From NCBI GenBank assembly GCA_020744425.1, contig JAGMUV010000037.1:1-64000 (forward strand): a stretch of DNA of 64,000 bases, given 5' to 3'. The stretch is from Dactylonectria macrodidyma. Its lineage: Eukaryota > Ascomycota > Sordariomycetes > Hypocreales > Nectriaceae. The translations under genes and the position numbers were made by a program. Positions within the stretch are counted from its first letter, which is position 1. Each line of letters opens with the position of its first letter. Positions 1 through 11,629 of this stretch are shown piece by piece. The notes below the pieces were generated by a model. The model had not been told where the DNA came from, searched no databases, and saw nothing but the letters and a program-made list of their open reading frames with translations.

Positions 1-38
1 TCGGGGGGGGGGCGGGTGAATTCGAAGCTCATCCACAT

Positions 39-213
39 GTGCCAAAAGAGAGTGGGAGGATTTGTGTCAAAAGAGAGTGGGAGGATTTGTGTCAAAAGAG
101 AGTGGGAGGATTTGTGTCAAATGAGAGTGGGAGGATTTGTGTCAAATGAGAGTGGGAGGATTTGTGTCAAATGAGAGTGGGAGGATTTGGGGCAAATGAG
201 AGTGGGAGGATTA
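39..213. repeat. 25-bp minisatellite, seven copies
   Basis: Seven head-to-tail units of 25 bp with the core caaaWgagagtgggaggatt. Units begin at 39, 64, 89, 114, 139, 164 and 189. The first three carry caaaag, the next ones caaatg, and the last one is diverged, which suggests stepwise expansion. The array directly precedes a sequence that recurs at 21.4 kb (see 214-326), so it is probably subterminal to a mobile element. Confidence 0.9.
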
Positions 214-326
214 GGACCAATTAGGAGGTGCGGTTGCGCATGGCTTAATCGGGTAATTTTGCAAGGGGGGGCCAAATTTTGGGGGTGGAAATCCCAGAGC
301 TTAAGAAGACCTTTCGTACCGAAAGG
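214..326 (+). mobile_element. Helitron-like 3' end with terminal hairpin, copy A
   Basis: This stretch shares long blocks with 21383-21501 in the same orientation: gaggtgc-gttgc, taattttgcaagggggg and cccagagcttaagaag. It ends in the hairpin CCTTTCGTACCGAAAGG (7-bp perfect stem, 3-base loop) at 310-326. Similarity to the other copy stops 2 bases after the hairpin. A palindrome just before an abrupt end is what Helitron 3' termini look like, hence the call. No transposase is assigned to this end. It could also be another kind of nonautonomous repeat. Confidence 0.45.
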
Positions 327-916
327 CACAGGGGAAGGCGCACGTCCGCCGGGGGAAGTTGGAAGTTGGAAGCTGGGCGTGATGGGCAAGTTGGCGGCTC
401 CCTTGCGCTGAGTAACCTTTCGGTACAAAGCTTGCAACAAGAGCCTGTTTTACTAGTCGGTTGCTGCACGTGTTGAGAAGAGGGCGCGGTTTTAAGTGGT
501 CGGCTCTGGGTGGGTGGATGAAGAGACTTGGCCAATAGGGCGTGTGTGTGTGTTACCTTTGTTTTGCGTAGCCAATCAAACCTATGCAGCAAGCTTTGAG
601 GAGCAGTGGCACGATTTGAAGAGCTTAATGCGGAACTAAGAGACCTAGCCAATAGGGTGAGGGTCAATAATTGAGACAGGGATCAGGGGACTGAACTAGC
701 AGAGATCAATCAGTCGCAATACCAAAGAGGGAAAATTGTCAATTTGAGTATAAGAAGCGGCCATACCAAGATGTCCTGGTGTTGAGACCATTGGACTTTT
801 ATCACTCGCACTGGTGTTGAAACGGCACGCTTATTTCCCCCACATATCAATCTATAAGTTTTCCAAACCCAATACAACAGCCCAGAATACCACACACTAT
901 CACTATACTACGCTAC
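327..916. other. non-coding stretch
   Basis: No convincing gene. It holds a weak direct repeat around ccaatagggYg near 530 and 650, and a partly inverted relative of the 310-326 hairpin (cctttcggtacaaag) near 415. Long open frames here lack recognisable protein features. Confidence 0.5.
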
Positions 917-2441
917 TTAAAGTCTCTTTGTCGGATGTCTCTTGTTCCTGCCACTTGGTTCGGTAGTTGATGACCTCATATTAGGACGAACGGAGGATCG
1001 GAGTGTGGCAGATATGTTAGGTGATCGAGAGTCCTCGTTGTCCTTCACTTCACCTTCTTCATGGTTATCGTTTTCATCAGAGTCTACGGATGTTAAAGGG
1101 GAGACCGGCGACCCTGCAATGACCGGAGATGTTGCGGTAGGCACATTAGACCTCCTGAGTCTCTTGGGGGCGGGACTATTTGAACTTGACGGAGATGATT
1201 GAGATGCGGAGATTGCAGGCCTCTTGTTCTGAGATGGAGTAGCGGGCTGTTGGGATGGACCTCCCTGTGACGATTTTGATGATTGTGACTGTGAATGTTG
1301 CGCCTGTGAACCTTTCTTTGAGGGAGACTTGAACGTAGACCTAATTGCTGCGAAGCCGCTAGCTTGGGATGGGCTAGGTTCGGTTTTAGAGGGGGAGACT
1401 GTGTTAGAAGCAGGTACAGGTGGCGTGCTCTTGTCCGGAAACGTCCAAGAGTCGGGAACGACGATGAAAACATAGTCCTTCTCATCAACTGGAGGGGCAG
1501 TCGCCATAAGACGATGGTCAAGCAGGCCAACTATCTTGCCGACGCAGTTGAAGGGAACACCCGGAACAAACTGTGTTTCTTTCCTATCTGCCATCTTCTT
1601 GCAGAGGATAGAGAATGGCAAAGCGCGAATAGGAAAGAGAATAAAAACTTGAAAGGGGTGGAAGCCTTTGAAAGGGCTCTTTGATGGCTGACCCGGCGTG
1701 ATGTAGGTACAGCACTGGATAAATGCACAGCATCTCAGCTGCGCATCATCCAACTGCGGGACAGAGTCCTTGATCAAGTGGGTTTGACCTGTCCCGAGAA
1801 CCTGCCCGGTCAAAGAAACAACCGGTTGGATAAGTGGAAAGCCCTCACTATTGCAAAGAGTTCGTGGGTCAATGCTGATAGTTACATTAGTGGCAAGCGC
1901 GATAGTGGAACTCGAGCTAGGGGGGAATGATAAGTCTGCTTACGCTTGGTATCCAAAGTCGCGTATGAGAACAACTGGAACCTTGTACACTTCGCCGTCA
2001 CCATCCTCATCGGTGAAAACATCAGGCTCCCGCAGCACCCACTCCAGTGCGTAGGGGTGTACTTTGCCCGTGAAATGGAACCACTGATTCTCCCACTGCC
2101 GATTCAACAATCTGCTGGTTATAGACAGAGAGGTTGAGACTAAAGTAAATCGGCAGTGGATCAGGGGATCGATACCCTTCAGGACGCAGCACAGAATATT
2201 CAGGCAGTGTCATATAGGGAGGGGGTGGAAGAAAAACCCTGCCAAGAGCTTCAACATTGAGGCTCTTTATAAGTTGTTCATCTGATGTAGGAAACCGCGT
2301 TGGGGTATCCAGCTGACCAAAAAAAGACATGGTCATATCACTACCAAGATTTTTCGGAGAGTCATGAGGCATGCGCGGAGGGGGATGGCCGCTAAGGGTG
2401 GAAGTTGAGGTAGAATTTGAGGTAGAAGTAGATGAAGACAT
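917..2441 (-). CDS. divergent companion gene of Helitron 1; possible OB-fold/ssDNA-binding protein
   Basis: A spliced gene rebuilt from three exons, 2441-2176, 2111-1944 and 1874-917. The introns are 64 and 69 bp; the second has donor GTAAGC and branch ACTAAT. The lengths sum to an open frame of 463 residues. After a Ser/Thr-rich leader it reads as short alternating hydrophobic strands (for example WFHFTGKVHPYALEWVL, VPVVLIRDFGYQ, CVGKIVGLLDHRL, DYVFIVVPDSW), then about 170 residues rich in Ser, Pro, Gln and Asp/Glu with a nuclear-signal-like PKRLRR. The strand pattern recalls an OB fold, and plant Helitrons are known to carry RPA-like genes, but I recognise no family for certain. It lies back to back with the Helitron 1 RepHel gene, 1.5 kb away. 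Helitron 2 repeats this layout (19090-20158). Exon structure is inferred from splice signals only. Confidence 0.6.
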
Positions 2442-2673
2442 GATATATTGAACCAGCCAATGTTTCGATAAAAAATGGGAATGGGAGAGCAGTTAAGATT
2501 ACGACTCTGTGTGTAAGGAGAGAGAGAGAGAGAGTAATTGTAAGATAAGCCTGTAAGATTGGCATGCAAATGTACAGAACAAAGAAGAAACACATCTGAT
2601 ATTTATAATCGATTAAATGATATAGTATATACAATGCGAAGATTGATACCACTTGGTAAAGATACTGTATTTC

Positions 2674-2822
2674 CAGGGTGGTCATCAATTCAATCTGGGG
2701 CGTCGATTGAGTTGAAACAGGGGTGGCACAGTCTGTTATATGGCATGCGCACGCTCGCACGGTGCACATAGTGATCTTTTGTCCACCGGAGGAGCGATTG
2801 AATTGAATTGATGACCACCCTG
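2674..2822. mobile_element. 149-bp hAT-type MITE with 8-bp target duplication
   Basis: Perfect 21-bp terminal inverted repeats begin CAGGGTGGTCATC (2674-2694 and 2802-2822). The flanks are the identical 8-mer TGTATTTC at 2666-2673 and 2823-2830. CAGGG ends plus an 8-bp duplication are typical of hAT elements. It is too short to code for anything. It inserted 230 bp upstream of the companion gene start, so it post-dates the gene arrangement. Confidence 0.92.
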
Positions 2823-2902
2823 TGTATTTCATTGCGCAGAGAGGATGTGGCATCGCCGATCTCCATCCAACATTTTCAGCCAAGAGCTACTATCCCTGCC
2901 GA

Positions 2903-3140
2903 TGTGGATACTCGCACAATCGAATTGATCAATTAAGATAGATGGTGAACAGATCTGCTTTTTCCATGAGTACAAAGGATTGGCCAAAACGTCAGCACAT
3001 GTCGCCGATCGCAGTAAAGCACCTTGAGGTAAGAACCTTGATGCCTGTCAAGTGGATACTTGCACAGCGGAATTGATCAATCAACGTAGCTGTTGAACAG
3101 AATTGCTTCTTCTCTGATTACAAAGGATTGACTAAGAAAT
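2903..3140. repeat. diverged direct repeats of about 90 bp
   Basis: The block gtggatacttgcaca...gaattgatcaat...gaacagaattgctt occurs at about 2903-2990 and again at 3051-3140, 148 bp apart, with scattered substitutions. It lies in the interval between the two divergent Helitron 1 genes. No gene is seen in 2831-3330. Confidence 0.7.
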
Positions 3141-3330
3141 TAATGCATGAAAAAAGAAGAAAAAAAGAAAGTATGAGAGCTGAGCAGTATTTGATAGGTA
3201 GATGAAATAACGTGGTGTGTATTATATCAATCACTTAAGTGCCCGTCGATGTTACCATTACAACGAAAGAGGGTGAAGGGATATTTTGATCTATTGGTAT
3301 ATCAATACTGCAGCGACCATATGAATAAGA

Positions 3331-3645
3331 GGGTGGAGGAGTATGATGCCGTATTGGTATACCGGTGTAATGGCATTCCGACTAGATAATGGGATGAATA
3401 ATCAAGCCCGATGTTATTAATGTTTGAAGAATAAGAGGGTGGGGGAGTATGATGCTCTACTGGTATACCGGTGTGATGATGCTCCGAGGGGATGATGGGA
3501 TGAATAATCAAGTACGAAGTTAATCATCACGAAAGTAAGAGGGTGGAGGAATATGATGCTCTATTGGTATACCGGCGTGATGATGCTCCGAGTAGATGAC
3601 GGGATGAATAATCAAGTCCGATATTGGGATGAAATTGGAAGAGTA
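3331..3645. repeat. 105-bp minisatellite between divergent Helitron genes
   Basis: Three tandem units start at 3331, 3437 and 3541 (periods 106 and 104). Each carries gggtgg-gga-tatgatg, ctattggtataccgg, gatgatgctccga and gggatgaataatcaag. Degenerate partial units flank them, near 3270 and 3640. From 3646 to 3955 nothing else is seen; this must hold the RepHel promoter and leader. Confidence 0.85.
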
Positions 3646-3955
3646 AGGAAGACCATGGTGGGATAGAGCTATCTTTTATTGGTAGGGGGTCAAGACAATG
3701 ACGATAGACGATATTATCATATAGTTTGATAGGTATAATAGAGATAAAAGATGACGTTGGAGTATCGGGATAGAATGGGATCAAGAGCGGAGTAGGACAG
3801 GTTGGTGTGGGAGAATTGAACTCTGTCCCAGAATGTACCGATCACAAAACAGCATTGTAAATGGCATCAGCCTTTATCGTTCATATTTATAATGCTATTT
3901 GGCTTAATACACACGATTACACACCCTAAGAATACACTACATACACTATCTTGTA

Positions 3956-6900
3956 ATGGATTCGTCATTATCTGCTCTACTTGAAAGGCTGCGTGGTCGA
4001 ACGCCTGGCAGCACACTCAGCAGTCTCGGGCTGAAGACGTACAATGATATCTTTGGTGCGGGAAACTCGAATACAAACGCAACACCAAGAGAATCACATT
4101 CTACTGTCCAACCAAGCACACCCGGTCGTATTCCGGGTGTCCAGCTTGTGGGCCCGACATTAAGGAGGTCGCTCCCTACTGTCCAACCGAGTACACTTGG
4201 TGATATTCCAGAACCCGACCCTATAGACCCGGCACTAGAGGGACCACAATCAACGGGCCAACCAAGCAAACCAGGTAATCGCCAACAATACCAATCAAGT
4301 GTAAATCAAATCGACAATGCCAATGCGCAAACACAGGCGGCAGGAAACTGGATGAGCCGGCCACCACCAGGGAGCACGACGCCGACACAAGTGCCTCCAA
4401 GAAAAAGAGGCAGACCGCGAGGTTCTCATGCACCAAGGCGGAGAGATGTTCGAGAAGGAAATCGGGTGCAGGAACATCAGCCAAGTGCATACCAAGCCGA
4501 CACCATCAATACTCAAATACAGGAACCTGAAAGCTGGATGAGCCGACCGTCGCCAAGGAGTACGACGCCAATACAGGCGCCTCCAAGATCAAGAGGCAAA
4601 CCGCGAACTTCTCGTGCATCAAGACGGAAAGATGCCCGGGAAAGAAACTGGCGGCAAAGGAGACAAACCCAACAGCAAAGACCACTGGTTGCCGCGGGGA
4701 CATCTCCAGCCAATTCCCAGTTGCCCTCTAATGCTCCACTGCAACGGCTCATAGCACCAAACCCCACACAAGTTGCAGAGATAACCAACGCGAGCCAATA
4801 TCACCTGCACAATGCACTGGGCATGCAGCAATGTATGAGCATTCTAAGCATTTCAGACGTGGATCAACATGGCAATCCGGGGCGTGGAGCTAATCAACAC
4901 AAACATGGACAAAACAATCAACAAGAATCACAATCAGAAACATTTCCAACGCCTACAGAGGTAGTAGAGACGAGCAATACAGGCAGATCTCACGCAGAGG
5001 ATAAAGTGGATCGATGTGGATGTATGGCAAGACTGAGGTTTCAAGATGGCCAACAAGAACTTGGCGCAAAACGCAAGGCTGATCAACACGGACAAGAACA
5101 AAACAAAAGGCAAAATCGAAGACGAGTTGAGGACAGCAACCTTGAAGAGCAAACCGAGGCATTAGAGAGGGCCATTGAGCATCTGGAAGACGAATTTACA
5201 GAGAAGGAGAGAATATCGTACACAAAGGATTGGCGTAAGCCGGTCCCCCGTGAGAGGAATATATCCACAGTCATGGACTTTTATCAAGCATTTCACAACA
5301 TGGACACCCTACCCATACACACATGCATGATATGCTATCAGAAGATCAGCACCATGGAGATGAAAGAGCTTAGCTGGGAAGAGTGGACGAATAGCGCAGT
5401 GATGAATAGTTGCCGCACGTATTCATGTCCTGATTGCTTCCCTGCTGGCAAGGCTATACCGAGCTGCGAAAACTGTGCAATGAAGATCCGCGAATGCAAT
5501 ATGGCGCGGGGCGGGAACTTGCATCAAGCACTTGGTTGCGAGCACATGTACCCGGATGCTCTCAGAGACTTGACCTTGGTTGAGGAGAAGCTGATTGCAC
5601 TCAACACCCATTTCGGCTTCGTTGCAAGAATCAAAGTGACAAAAAGCACCAAACAGAGTACGGCATATGCACGCCATGTGAAGGGTCATATAACTGTGTT
5701 TCCAAACAATGTTCAAGACTTGGTTACCACAGTACTACCACATCCGCTTCTACAATCTTTGGAGGACATCCATATATCCTGGCATGGGCCGCAGAGGCCA
5801 GCCCCCAGCGATCTATCCAAGTTGCTCTCAGTCCGACGAGGAGCTGTGGAACGGGCGTTGCTTTGGCTAAAAGAATGTAACCCCCACTATCGGCACATCC
5901 AAATCGACAAAGCCGAGTTGGATAGTTGGGGAGAGCCGGCGCATGGGGTTCCGAGCCAGATCTATGACAGGATAGAGAGAGATGAACCATCGGCATGGGA
6001 AGAAACGCGAACAGCGCACATCGTGCCCCCAGCAGAACGTGGAATGGATGACAGTGAGCCCCAGTCACTCGAACAGATTGTGGACGGGCTGGGCAGAGCG
6101 TATGATGAGAATGATGTAAGTTACGACGAGGATCAGCAGCTCTATGACGAGCGCAGTAGGGAGGAGCTCGAGTATGAGGGCATGGGAAGCTTTCTTGATG
6201 AGATCCTTGCATCTGGTATGTTTCCACTGGATACAGCACCGCGAGCAACCGATGCCGATAAACTGCAATTTGCTATTAATACAATCAGAGGTGGATACAC
6301 AAATGCGCAAGCACAGCCGCCCCACCAGCCGACTGGGAGCGCGCAGGATTCGCACCTTCAGCCATACATTCACATTTCAAGAGGCAATGAATTTGCAGAT
6401 AGCAATGATCTCTGGCATCTTGCAAAAGCATTTCCAACACTATTCCCGTTCGGTTTCGGTGGGCCACGGTGTAAGGAAGAGATGGAATCGGAGCTGTGGA
6501 AGAACAGTGTCCAGCTCACAGGTCATGTCCGTGATAGAGACAGTATTGGAGAGGGTGGAGAGGGTGGAGAGGATGCGATTCCGCCAACACGTAACCTCGG
6601 ACTTCACGCATGGATGAAGAAAGTGCTGCAAAGACATGGTGGTCGCTTTGCCAATCATCCGGCATTTTCATTCCTAGTATTCAACATAGAGGTTCGGTCT
6701 AGGAATAGAGGAGTAAGTATGGTGAGCGTGCGACGGAACGATTTTGCTGAGGTTGAGAGGATCATTCAGTCGTTAACACTAGAGAGACTGGCGGAAGTGC
6801 AAAAGGAGTTAGAGGCTGGCAAGAGCACCCGAGATGAAGATATCAAAACGCTCCTGCGATACATCTCATACTTTGGCCACAAACAGGCCATGTCGCAGGA

Positions 6901-9900
6901 GTCGCGGCTAGCCATGCGCAGAAAGATTAAAGCGCTCATCATCAGATACGGTCTACCGGCGATTTGGTTTACGCTGAACCCTAATGACATTACGAACCCG
7001 GTAAAGCTACGTCTGGCGGCATACCGAAAGGAGGACAAGGCTGCCGCGGAAGCAACCCTGCTTCGGGACCCTGCAGGATAGGTATGAGAGAGTGAAGCTG
7101 GCGATAACTGACCCCATAAGCTCTGCCATCTTCTTCCACCGCGAAGTAGAGATGTTCTTTGAGCATTACGTCAAGGTTGGGGAGGAATCTGTGTTTGGTC
7201 AGGTTGGACAGTATTTTGGCGCTGTCGAGACCAACGAACGCGGTGCTCTTCATGTCCATGGTTTGCTATGGCTCGAGGGGAACTTGGAGCTCGGAAACTT
7301 CTTCGGTGCTCATGGAAACGGGGAGGATGATGAGAGTGCGGCAATGGAACGGGAAGGAATCCTGAAATATGTCGATTCTGTCTTCACTGAGGTGCGTACA
7401 TTCATATACTGATATGACCGAAAGCCAATGTGGGGTCGGAAGCTGAACTATTATCCAGGACCTGGATGAATCTGCTGCCTTTAGCGAGGAGAGCGAGACT
7501 AGGGTGGTTTACGACAACATATCCTACCTGATGACCGATGCAGGGCGCTTCTCTGAACAGTTCGACGATGAAGCCCACTTTTGCGCGGGCAGGGTCCAGA
7601 TGCACGTCCATACCGCAACTTGTGTCAAATACTCTCACAACAAGGATGGGGACAAAAAGCCTACATGTCGATTCCATGCGCCTTGGAAGCTCTTTACAAA
7701 CAGCGAATTTGGCGCGGATGGTATACTTCGGCTCCAACGCTCACATCCCATGATCAACCGATGGAACAAGCCAATGGCGGTTGGGCTGCGGCACAATCAC
7801 GACATCTCCTTCATCGGAACCCAAAGCAAGACAATGGCGCTGATATACTACTTGACAAACTACGCCACAAAAATCGAAGATCCGATCTGGAAGAGAGTGG
7901 CCATCGCAGCAGAGCTCTTTCCGAGTATCAGCACAACCAGCGCCGTCGGGCTAGGTGCAACAACTGCAAACTACGAAGCCAAGGCAAATATAAACCGCCA
8001 GTATCTGATGAGAATCGCAAACAGAATATTCACCGAGAGGCCATTATCGCAGGTGGAGGTGATTGCGCACTTCTTGGATTACCCAAGTGAGTTCTCGAGT
8101 ACCAAACAATGGTCATATGTGAATATGACAATGGTATACTGGGCAATACTCCGACGCTGGCCGTATCTCCAGCAATGCAGTACCGGTAGCACTTTAGGCG
8201 ACGACGATGATGGACCTATCGAGAACATAGGTGGCAATGGCAACGGCAACGACGCGGAAGCCAGCGCGGAGAGGGTCTTGGTGGGAAGCGATGGCAAGAA
8301 GCTGCCATACATTGAAGCCTACCACCACCGTGGAGAGGTGCTGCAGACATTATGCTTCTATGACTACGTGTCGCTTGTTACATTACAAAAGAGGATAGAT
8401 TCATCTTCCAAGGAGTTGGTGAAGATAGAATTTGAAAGGAACTGGAAGCCGGGAAGGGACTGGGTGCAGGTTCTAAGACCCCCGGGGAAGTATGCAGTGC
8501 CATGCATGAACGGCTTTCTCGACATGGACTTTGATATTGACACAAACGCAGACAGATACCGCAGGTAAGCACAAGCCAAAGAACAGATGGGATGGATAAA
8601 CGAGGAGCATACACTAATATTAGCACCAGAGCTGCAGTACAGCACCTCGCACTCTTTGTGCCATGGGAGAAGTTCACTACAGCAGCATCAGGCGATATCA
8701 ATGAAATCTGGGAACATTGGAGACGGCGACTCCCCAAAAGACTCCAGACTATCGCAGGCAACATCCAGTTCTTGAAGCGATCAGCGGAAGATGCGCGGCG
8801 AGATGCAAAGCAGTGGGCGGCTGCGGGGGATGACGCCGTTTTGGATGATATCGACGCTATGGGGTATGATCTCCAAGATCCTACAGGCCCAGTAAAAGCA
8901 TATCGCCCAGACCAGGTTGGCCAGCTTTGCCGACTGATGGAGACAGTACTGGGTGCCACAGCTCCCAACCAGGTGACCGCTGGTTCGGAGTCTCTCGTTA
9001 AGCTGCTAGATCAGCTCCGCGAAGCCCACGCAGATATCACCGACTTTGCAGATGATCTTGAGACTGTCGCTCCCGCAGAGAGCCCTGAGCAGTACCAGCC
9101 AACTATGGTAGCCAGGAGCGAGCTCCCAATGCAACATCAACTCAAGGGGATTAAGAGCAAGCAGGGGAAAGCCGACAAGGAAATTGTGCAAAGAATCCAA
9201 GGCTCTGACGGAGTTCAGGATACTCAGAACACAGCTGCTGGCAGAGAAGCATTATTGAACCATACTTTTGCGGGTGCAGGAGAAGATAGCATAGAGATAT
9301 CGGAAACAGACACCGGGAACACTTATGGACCCAGCACTAGGGTCGCTTTTGGACCGTCAACCACATTCCTCCATGCCGGTCGGCAGATCGCAAGCAGGTT
9401 CACCCTGAACGAGCGGCAGGAAATTGCCTTCCTTTTAGTGTGTCGCCATCTCGACACCATCCCGGACGAAGGTGACAGCGATGATTTCGATAGCAGTAAT
9501 GTCGAGAACAATGATAACTGCACAACTATGCGAGTTCCTGGGTGGGGAGGGCGGCACTGGGAAGTCCAGGGTCATCGAGGCGTTGGCGGAATTGTTCGCT
9601 AGCAAGGACATATCGCACAGGCTGCTCATGACGGCGACATCGGGGGCCGCAGCAGCGCGGATCAACGGCGTGACTATTCACTCCGCCTGTGGGATTCAAC
9701 CCAACGCATCCGACAGCAATGCCGACGATGGCAGCACGGTAACCTACGTGGACGGTGATGGCCGAAGAAGATGGAGAGAAAAGTGGCTGCTCATCATTGA
9801 CGAGGTGAGCATGCTGGGCCTCCAGACGCTCTCCAACATCAACAAGCGACTTTGCGCCTCCCGAGGATCGAATCAAGATTTTGGCGGCATCCCAGTGGTG

Positions 9901-11013
9901 CTACTATCAGGAGATTTCCACCAATTCCGCCCAGTGCAAAACAAGTCGCTATTGACTCCATGGTCCGCCCTCAGGATTGCGGACGAAATGAGGGCGCACG
10001 CACTCTGGGCTCGATTTACCACCGTCGTTATGCTCACCGAACAGGTGCGCGCAGCGGGGGACCCGGAGCTGCGGCGGCTGCTGACTCGGATCCGGCAGGG
10101 GCAGCAAGACGAGTCCGACATGGAGCTTCTTAATAGCCGATGCTTCCAGGAAGGCCGAGACATACCATGGGGCAAGGGCATCACAGTAGTTACACCCCTC
10201 AACAGCACCAGATGGTGCCTGAACATGGATGCGGTCTTGGCCTTCCAGAGGCACCACCAGAAGCCAGTCCGGATATTTCTACCCCAGCACCGTTGGGGTA
10301 AACCCAGTACATTACCGGTAACGGAGGAAGAAGCTACGCTCATGGCCAGCGTCGGAGATGACAGCAAGATCTGTGTGCCGGCCACGTTCATGTTCGTGCC
10401 TGGCATGCCGGTGGTAGTGACGAAGAATATAAACCCAGGCCTCAAGCTCGTGAACGGGGCCAAGTACAAAGCACTGGAAGTTGTACCAGACTCCAAGAGT
10501 TTCCCAGGGTATCAACTCGCCCCGAACATCAGCCTCCACTTTGGACCACCTGCCGGCATCATCCTGTCGTCCGAGTCCACCAAGAAGTTCAAGTTTGATG
10601 ACATGCCACCAGGCACGGTCCTGCTTACTCCAACAAGTGCCCAAATACCCATCGAGAAGAAGAAGAGGGCCAAGAAGAGGCCTTGGCAGAGGCACGAAGT
10701 GAGCCGCCGAGGACTTCCCTGCACTGCCGCGTTCGCATGCACCGATTACAAAATCCAAGGCGAAACCCTCGTCGAGATTGCGCTGGAGCTGCGAGGAACC
10801 GGAACAAAGCTGAATACGACAACTGGACAACTCGAGGCAGGAAAGTGCGATCCGTACAGCCTGTATGTGCAGCTATCGCGGTGCAAATCGCTTGATGGTA
10901 TTATGTTGCTGTCAAAGGTACGGGTGCAGGACATAGTCGGGAATAAAATACCACAGGAAATGTTTGATGGCGAGGCTAGGCATGGAACAGTTGTGCGAGA
11001 GGACAGTAAATGA
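3956..11013 (+). pseudogene. Helitron 1 RepHel (HUH Rep plus Pif1-like helicase), two frameshifts
   Basis: Rolling-circle transposase-helicase. The N-terminus has a short LGLKTYNDI motif (residues 24-32) and an AT-hook (RGRPRG near 151). A cysteine cluster (about 456-512) precedes a Helitron_like_N region. The HUH motif ALHVHGLLW lies at 7245-7270 and the paired-tyrosine motif YYLTNYATK near 7845. After a linker come Walker A GGEGGTGKS (about 9541), Walker B LLIIDEVSM (about 9790), GDFHQF and a C-terminal VQLSR box. Two introns, 7392-7458 (67 bp) and 8565-8623 (59 bp), sit where Helitron 2 also has introns. The frame slips by one base near 7070 (just before LQDRYERVKL) and again near 9515 (before TAQLCEF), so this copy looks recently inactivated. 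Sequencing indels are the alternative. It would nick and unwind DNA in the nucleus if repaired. Confidence 0.9.
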
Positions 11014-11629
11014 GGCCCGATTATCGTTATTGTCATACCCATCTGCACAATACTAGCAGTAATGGAATTTAGATAATAGGTTCTTATATATAAATAGAAG
11101 TAGGTAGAAGGATAGAAACCATCTAGATCCAAATCAACCTAATACATTTTGCTCCTAGCTCAAGCACAAGAGAAATTCTCGTAAATATTCTCGTAAATAT
11201 AAGACAAGAGCAATAATGCTCTCACAAACCTTGTGCCTTGAGGAACGAAGTGACGAAAGGTTTTATGCCGCCATCTTTTTCCGGGCCTCAAAATCACCTG
11301 ACTCCTCCAATCAAAAGTTTCGCCCTTAAAACCACGTGCTTCAGCACCTGACCAAACCCCTCGTGCTGTCAATCTTTTTCTCGCGGCGCCTTGCGTTTCA
11401 TATAACATCAACGAAAGAGATAAGATGACTAATCGTACCAGGCGGCAAGCACGTGTTATCTCTTCTAAGCTCTGTGATAACGCCCTGAAAGCGTTAGAAA
11501 ACATCGAAATCGAAAACGATCATGAACCACATCCTGAACATCAGCTTTAATCTGTAAATGCATTTTCACCTTATGGTCCCCTTCATCTACATCTTACTAA
11601 CACTTATTGTCTGACTTCTTGATCAGTTC
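11014..11629. other. spacer between convergent RepHel genes, with candidate Helitron termini
   Basis: No gene. It must contain the 3' end of at least one Helitron. Seen here: gccttgaggaacgaag at 11237-11252, which is exactly inverted at 21161-21176; a 9-bp inverted repeat AAGAGATAA/TTATCTCTT around 11418-11466; and a small hairpin TAACGC-7-GCGTTA at 11478-11496. Which of these is a true terminus cannot be decided from this copy alone. Confidence 0.5.

Larger units (their letters stand above)
917..11013 (+). mobile_element. Helitron 1, coding part (ends unresolved)
   Basis: The unit holds a RepHel gene (3956-11013) and a divergent companion (2441-917). The promoter interval between them contains a MITE and a minisatellite. 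I could not fix either terminus. The 3' end must lie between 11014 and the start of Helitron 2, because the two RepHel genes converge. Fusarium oxysporum Helitrons are known to be of the non-canonical Helitron2 type with short inverted ends, so canonical TC/CTRR ends need not be expected. Confidence 0.6.

Noticed and set aside
39..213. CRISPR-like array
   Set aside because: The units are contiguous 25-bp tandem copies without spacers, in a eukaryotic genome.
245..667. 140-codon open frame on the minus strand
   Set aside because: It crosses the element end and hairpin, is Ser/Pro/Leu-rich without any pattern, and has no splice partner.
1917..1943. 27-bp intron in companion 1
   Set aside because: It would keep the frame but is too short; the 69-bp intron 1943-1875 with an ACTAAT branch site keeps the same phase and is far more plausible.
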